This document shows positions 8,301-11,095 of a DNA stretch of 11,095 nucleotides, in pieces. This stretch comes from an uncultured Fretibacterium sp. Lineage in GTDB: Bacteria > Synergistota > Synergistia > Synergistales > Aminobacteriaceae. The DNA is taken from positions 1 through 11,095 of the forward strand of contig CAJPSE010000039.1 in assembly GCA_905373185.1 (NCBI GenBank), in the 5' to 3' direction. Below the pieces are notes generated by a model. That model was not told the origin of the DNA. It saw nothing but the letters and a program-made list of their open reading frames with translations, and searched no databases. Positions within the stretch are counted from its first letter, which is position 1. Each line of letters starts with the position of its first letter. Made by a program: the position numbers and the translations under genes.

Positions 8301-8450
8301 CAGCAAGCTCAACTGTACGTTAAGTGTCCGCAGGGTTCCGATATCACGCATATAGGACACGCCTGCACTATAGGGCTGGCCTTGAAAAATTCGTGCGACA
8401 GCCTCCACGGCATCGGTCTGATATTGCTGGATTTTGAAGCTAAACTTCAT
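5313..8450 (-). CDS. res: Type III restriction endonuclease, Res subunit
   Basis: The product is 1045 residues, close to known Type III Res proteins. It should act in a complex with Mod, using ATP-driven motion along DNA and cutting unmethylated sites. The superfamily 2 helicase motifs are in order: METGTGKT (GTGKT at 117-121), LDEPQKM (251-257), SAT (280-282), EGWDNPNVFQ (557-566) and QRRQEVGRGLR (578-588). The C-terminal PD-(D/E)XK nuclease is visible as PDW (Asp977) followed by ETK (Glu995, Lys997). All key residues are present, so the enzyme is probably active. The ATG at 8450 has AGGAGGTGA about 10-12 nt upstream, and its first 11 nt overlap the end of the rhuM gene, implying coupled translation. 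Sampled GC is around 53%, below leuS. Confidence 0.95.
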   Translation of the reverse strand: MKFSFKIQQYQTDAVEAVARIFQGQPYSAGVSYMRDIGTLRTLNVQLSLLPTEEDGGQPELQDSLHDSGFKNEALHLTDKQILRNIQALQNESNIHQSSQLVAPMGRCSLDIEMETGTGKTYVYIKTLFELNKRYGWSKFIVVVPSIAIREGVKKSFEITADHFMEHYGKKARFFIYNSSNLNQLDSFSSNSGINVMIINTQAFAASLNEDKNVEGRKGDAAARVIYTKRDEFGSRRPIDVIAANRPILILDEPQKMGKEDSATQKALEKFNPLFTLNYSATHARQHNLIYVLDALDAYNKRLVKKIEVKGFEVKNLRGTDKYLYLESILVSPKNPPQARLELEVAHKSGARREFKKLSVGDNLYYLSGEMEQYKGFVVSEVDPFTGVVTFTNGDELRKGDVVGDVSEDDMRRVQIRETILSHFEKERELFSMGIKILSLFFIDEVAKYRRYDEDDNELLGEYGKIFEQEYISVMNEYRTVLDPTYTAYLDSVDAHEVHKGYFSIDKKGRMANSSVKHGTDLSDDISAYDLILRNKERLLSFEEPTRFIFSHSALREGWDNPNVFQICTLKHSDSTTQRRQEVGRGLRLCVNQSGNRMDAEALGDKVQDVNVLTVIASESYGAFVDGLQKQTEAVLYDRPRKATIEYFSGRSIKRDGRTIKVDDRQARAIYQYLVRNNYVDEDDNVTREYREDVQAGNLAPLPEALKPIEEGVHALVQAVYDDSLLKAMFEDGNKPKVLENPLNDRFEKAEFQKLWAAINHKYAYTVDFDSDELIKKAIAHIDSELYVSRLQYTVTSAKQQEVLSADMVHERSSFHDAKSKTAALKQAHTSQVAYDLLGKVTEGTVLTRRTVAAILQGIRPTTFAMYRDNPEEFITKVIRLIKEQKATMIVEHITYDTIEGHYDSSIFTAEKHNLTMDKAYLAKKAIQDYVFTDGTAEKSVERRFAESLDGADEVFIYAKLPKGFYIPTPVGHYSPDWAIVFHEGKVKHIYFIAETKGTMESLNLRPIEKSKIDCAKKLFAKLSNGLVTYDHVDSYQELLNKVMQ

Positions 8451-9507
8451 CTTTGCGGCTCACCTCCTGTTCCAGCATGACAAAACGGTCAAAATCGCTC
8501 TCATAAAGGCGATCCTGTATCATCCGATACTTTTCATATTCTGTCTCCGCATGGAGCTTGGCTTGCTCTGCTCTGATCTTACCCGGCCCGGTCAGCAGCT
8601 CGTTTCCGTTGAAATCCAGGAATCCATCAAGGCGTTTCGCCCAGTCCTCCATGCTCATGGGGATCTTGCGCTCTGCCTGTAGCTCTGCATAGTCCAAATA
8701 GAGCGAAACGATTCTTTCCAGATAGCGCATCTCCTGGTCATTCAGGTAGTTCTTGGCAATCGTCACATCCGCCTTCAGGATTTTGCCATCCGGTGCATTC
8801 TCCCATGTGGTCAGCCCCATGTGCTCCTTTGCGGCGTCTGCACGCTCCACAATCAGCTCTGCAGCCGTGTGGCGATGGGCGGCAAAGTGCATCTTATTCT
8901 GCACCGTCTGGAAGAACAGGCGGGTCGTCTTTGCGCTTTTATCGTAATCGAAAGCCGTTGCGTACAAGTCCGTGACCTTCTGATAGAATTTTCGCTCGGA
9001 GAGGCGTATCTCGCGAATCTGTTGCAGCTGCCGTTCAAAGTATTCGTCCGTGAACATATGGCCTTTTTTCAGGCGGTCCACATCCATCGTCCAGCCCTGG
9101 ATGGTGTGGTCTTTTACGATTTGCCCCGCCCATTTGCGAAACTGCACGGCACGCTGATTATTCACCTTGAAGCCTACGGCGATAGTCATCTGCAAGCTGT
9201 AATGATCCTGTTTACGGCTGACCTGCCGCTCACCCTCGGTTTGAACTGTCAAGTATTTCTTGACAGTTGCTTCGGGGGTGAGTTCGCCATCCGCATAAAT
9301 GCGCTTGATATGTTGCGAAATAGTCTGTTTCGATACATCATACAGCGTCGCCATCATCCTCTGCGTCAACCAGATGTTCTCATCCTCATAGCGCATTTCA
9401 AAGCTGGCGTCGTTCTCTCCGGTAGAGGCAACAAACGTCAGGTACTCCGCTGCGGAGCTGCGAATGGCCAATTCCTTTTTCTTGTTCGCTTTCTTATTCT
9501 CAGCCAT
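8440..9507 (-). CDS. RhuM-family protein embedded in the Type III R-M operon
   Basis: The product is 355 residues and cytoplasmic by composition, with no signal or membrane segment. The family call rests on ENIWLTQRMMATLYDVSKQT (about 43-62, helix-turn-helix-like), ISQHIKRIYADGEL, FRKWAGQIVKDHTIQGWTMD (about 123-142) and TAAELIVERADAAKEHMGLT (214-233). These are the recurring elements of virulence RhuM family proteins. The biochemical function of this family is not established. The C-terminal third is helical and charged. The start at 9507 is chosen for an AGGAAGG about 8 nt upstream, and because the mod stop ends 1 nt before it (TGATATG). The gene ends inside res. This position between mod and res suggests a partner, regulator or toxin-like role in the system, but that is inference. 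Confidence 0.85.
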   Translation of the reverse strand: MAENKKANKKKELAIRSSAAEYLTFVASTGENDASFEMRYEDENIWLTQRMMATLYDVSKQTISQHIKRIYADGELTPEATVKKYLTVQTEGERQVSRKQDHYSLQMTIAVGFKVNNQRAVQFRKWAGQIVKDHTIQGWTMDVDRLKKGHMFTDEYFERQLQQIREIRLSERKFYQKVTDLYATAFDYDKSAKTTRLFFQTVQNKMHFAAHRHTAAELIVERADAAKEHMGLTTWENAPDGKILKADVTIAKNYLNDQEMRYLERIVSLYLDYAELQAERKIPMSMEDWAKRLDGFLDFNGNELLTGPGKIRAEQAKLHAETEYEKYRMIQDRLYESDFDRFVMLEQEVSRKDEV

Positions 9508-9508
9508 A

Positions 9509-11095
9509 TCACAGCACCTTCCTGACCGTATCCGGGCTGTAGGACTTGAAGATCTCATCAAAGTTGGTGGCTACGCTGTCGTTTGCCATGCTGCTGTCCC
9601 GGAAAACGGCATAATAAGGCTTCATCTGCGCAATGGCCCTGACCGTCTCGTCCGTCACGTCGTGGTCAAAGCAGGCCAGCAGGAAACCGTCCGCCACGTT
9701 GAACACCTTTTTGCCTGCAATTTCTTTTACCTCGATGGAGCTGGAAAGCAGCACGCCCAGGTCCAGCATGACCTGGAACAGCAGGTCTTCCGGCGTGCGG
9801 TCGGGCTTGACGTTATCAATCAGGGAGAACAGTGTCTCCTGTTTCATGTCCTCCGGCGCATAGTACACGTTCTCCATGTTGCTATCGCTCAGTCTCAGAC
9901 AGCGAAAGCCGATGTCCAGATCGGCCGGGGCGGTCACCCCGGCTTCTTCCTTGATCTTTCGTCCAGCGCGGCGGATGCGCTCCTTTGCAACTTCAGTCAA
10001 GTAATGCGGCCTTCCAAGTTTATCGCAAAGAAAAATTGAATTTTGGAGGGCTTTCTTATTATCGTTAGACGCTTTCTGTAGACTAATGTCCAAATTTTCA
10101 GGAACTTGAATTAGAATGCACTTTCGATTTTCACCATCAAGTGCATTCATCTGAAAAACAGCATCTGCCATTGTCCCAGAGCCACTGAAGAAATCCATAA
10201 AAATGGCATCTTTAATGTCGGGCACTAACCCAATAATATACATCAACAATTTGACCGGTTTCGGTGTATCAAAAACATCTTCTGGCAAAAGTTTTAAAAG
10301 TTCATATTTAGCCTGTCGATTGTGACCAGTTTTTTCAAAGTCTATCCACAAATTAGAAGGTGGCAACCCCTCCATGTCACACAAATACGTTCTTCTCCTA
10401 ATATTGGTTTCATCTTCATTAAATCGTATCTCTCCCGTTTGCATTTTCTGCATAAGGGTTTCTTTTGACCAGCGCCAACCGTTTTTGGGAGGATGAATGA
10501 CGTTGCCAGACGGAGAGACTATGTCATAAATCAGGTTTTCCCTATAGTTGGGCGAATTAAGAGGGTTTCCATCAAAATAGGGGCCTCTTGGATCATTATC
10601 TGGATTCTTGAAATGCTTTCTTTTCTCTGGATCATCTTGTTTTTGCGGTTGCCAAAGTGGAGTACGGCTATATATAAGTGTGGAGTTATAATCATTAGAA
10701 AATTGTTTCGCATCGTTGTTGCTATTATCAGATGCTCTCCAAATAGCATCGCAAACAAAGCATGCTGCGCCAAACACTTCATCACAGACTTTCCTAAGGT
10801 TAGCACATTCTCTGGAATCAATACTGATGAAAATAACTCCATCCTCTGCCAGCAAATCCTTCGCCAGTCTCAGCCTTGGATAGATCATGTTCAGCCAGTC
10901 CGTATGGAAACGACCATTTGTCTCAAGATTTGTGCTCATGCGGTTGCCTTCTTCGTCGAACTGACCGCTGTTCTCCATGTACTCATCCGCACTCTGAGAA
11001 AAGTCGTCCTCATAGACAAAGTCGTTGCCCGTGTTGTAGGGCGGGTCGATGTAGATCATCTTGATCTTGCCCAGATAGGTCTCCTGCAGGAGCTT
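9509..11095 (-). CDS. mod: Type III DNA methyltransferase, Mod subunit (N-terminus outside window)
   Basis: The frame is open to the right edge, so the first part, roughly a hundred residues by family size, is missing and 528 residues are visible. The fragment starts KLLQETYLGKIKMIYIDPPY. The catalytic DPPYNTG (fragment residues 17-23) precedes the AdoMet-binding FFSGSGT (302-308), the beta-type order expected of Type III adenine methyltransferases. The long stretch between them is the target-recognition region. Mod methylates one strand of an asymmetric site and gives Res its specificity; the site cannot be read from sequence. The ATG at 11059 is internal. Bases about 10020-10850 are far more AT-rich (33-35% GC in two sampled lines) than the flanks (50-52%), pointing to exchange of the recognition domain. 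No short repeat tract suited to slippage is visible in this part. Confidence 0.95.
   Translation of the reverse strand, partial: KLLQETYLGKIKMIYIDPPYNTGNDFVYEDDFSQSADEYMENSGQFDEEGNRMSTNLETNGRFHTDWLNMIYPRLRLAKDLLAEDGVIFISIDSRECANLRKVCDEVFGAACFVCDAIWRASDNSNNDAKQFSNDYNSTLIYSRTPLWQPQKQDDPEKRKHFKNPDNDPRGPYFDGNPLNSPNYRENLIYDIVSPSGNVIHPPKNGWRWSKETLMQKMQTGEIRFNEDETNIRRRTYLCDMEGLPPSNLWIDFEKTGHNRQAKYELLKLLPEDVFDTPKPVKLLMYIIGLVPDIKDAIFMDFFSGSGTMADAVFQMNALDGENRKCILIQVPENLDISLQKASNDNKKALQNSIFLCDKLGRPHYLTEVAKERIRRAGRKIKEEAGVTAPADLDIGFRCLRLSDSNMENVYYAPEDMKQETLFSLIDNVKPDRTPEDLLFQVMLDLGVLLSSSIEVKEIAGKKVFNVADGFLLACFDHDVTDETVRAIAQMKPYYAVFRDSSMANDSVATNFDEIFKSYSPDTVRKVL

Noticed and set aside
5484..8480. Long plus-strand open frames (5484-7313 and 7332-8480)
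   Set aside because: They are antisense to res, which carries all expected helicase and nuclease motifs. They lack ribosome binding sites and family resemblance.
9509..11095. Phase-variable simple repeats in mod, as in some Type III systems
   Set aside because: No homopolymer or short-unit tract long enough for slippage was seen in the visible part. The missing 5' end could still hold one.

Overview
The window looks like bacterial chromosome: a GC-rich housekeeping segment (about 65% GC in a sampled leuS line) with a lower-GC restriction-modification cassette (about 50-53% in sampled lines) beside it. The gene content fits a GC-rich anaerobe, and the long-form hibernation factor plus an AlbA/Schlafen-type regulator would suit Synergistota. 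That taxonomic guess is weak inference from style, not a search result.

Layout from left to right. Bases 1-430 (+) hold the C-terminal end of an AlbA_2/COG2865-type ATP-binding regulator with a terminal winged helix. Its linker is encoded by a perfect 13-bp tandem repeat. Bases 431-857 hold no credible gene. They are a mosaic of hairpins and direct repeats, including a 66-bp element present twice 302 bp apart. A strong hairpin terminator (858-885) then closes a minus-strand housekeeping cluster, which in transcription order is leuS (leucyl-tRNA synthetase), holA (DNA polymerase III delta) and hpf (ribosome hibernation promoting factor). leuS has a near-consensus sigma-70 promoter at 5215-5243.

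From 5313 to the right edge, also on the minus strand, lies a tightly packed Type III restriction-modification operon. In transcription order it is mod (5' end outside the window), a RhuM-family gene, then res. The mod stop and rhuM start are 1 nt apart and rhuM overlaps res by 11 nt, so the three genes are probably translated as a coupled unit. Mod should methylate an asymmetric site and supply specificity to Res, an ATP-dependent translocase/endonuclease. The role of RhuM inside the operon is unknown and is one of the most interesting points here. The middle of mod is strikingly AT-rich (about 33-35% in sampled lines), as expected of an exchanged target-recognition region.

No tRNA, rRNA, transposase, integrase or CRISPR array was seen. 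The most unusual non-coding signal is the palindrome-rich mosaic at 388-797, which also duplicates the 3' coding end of the regulator.
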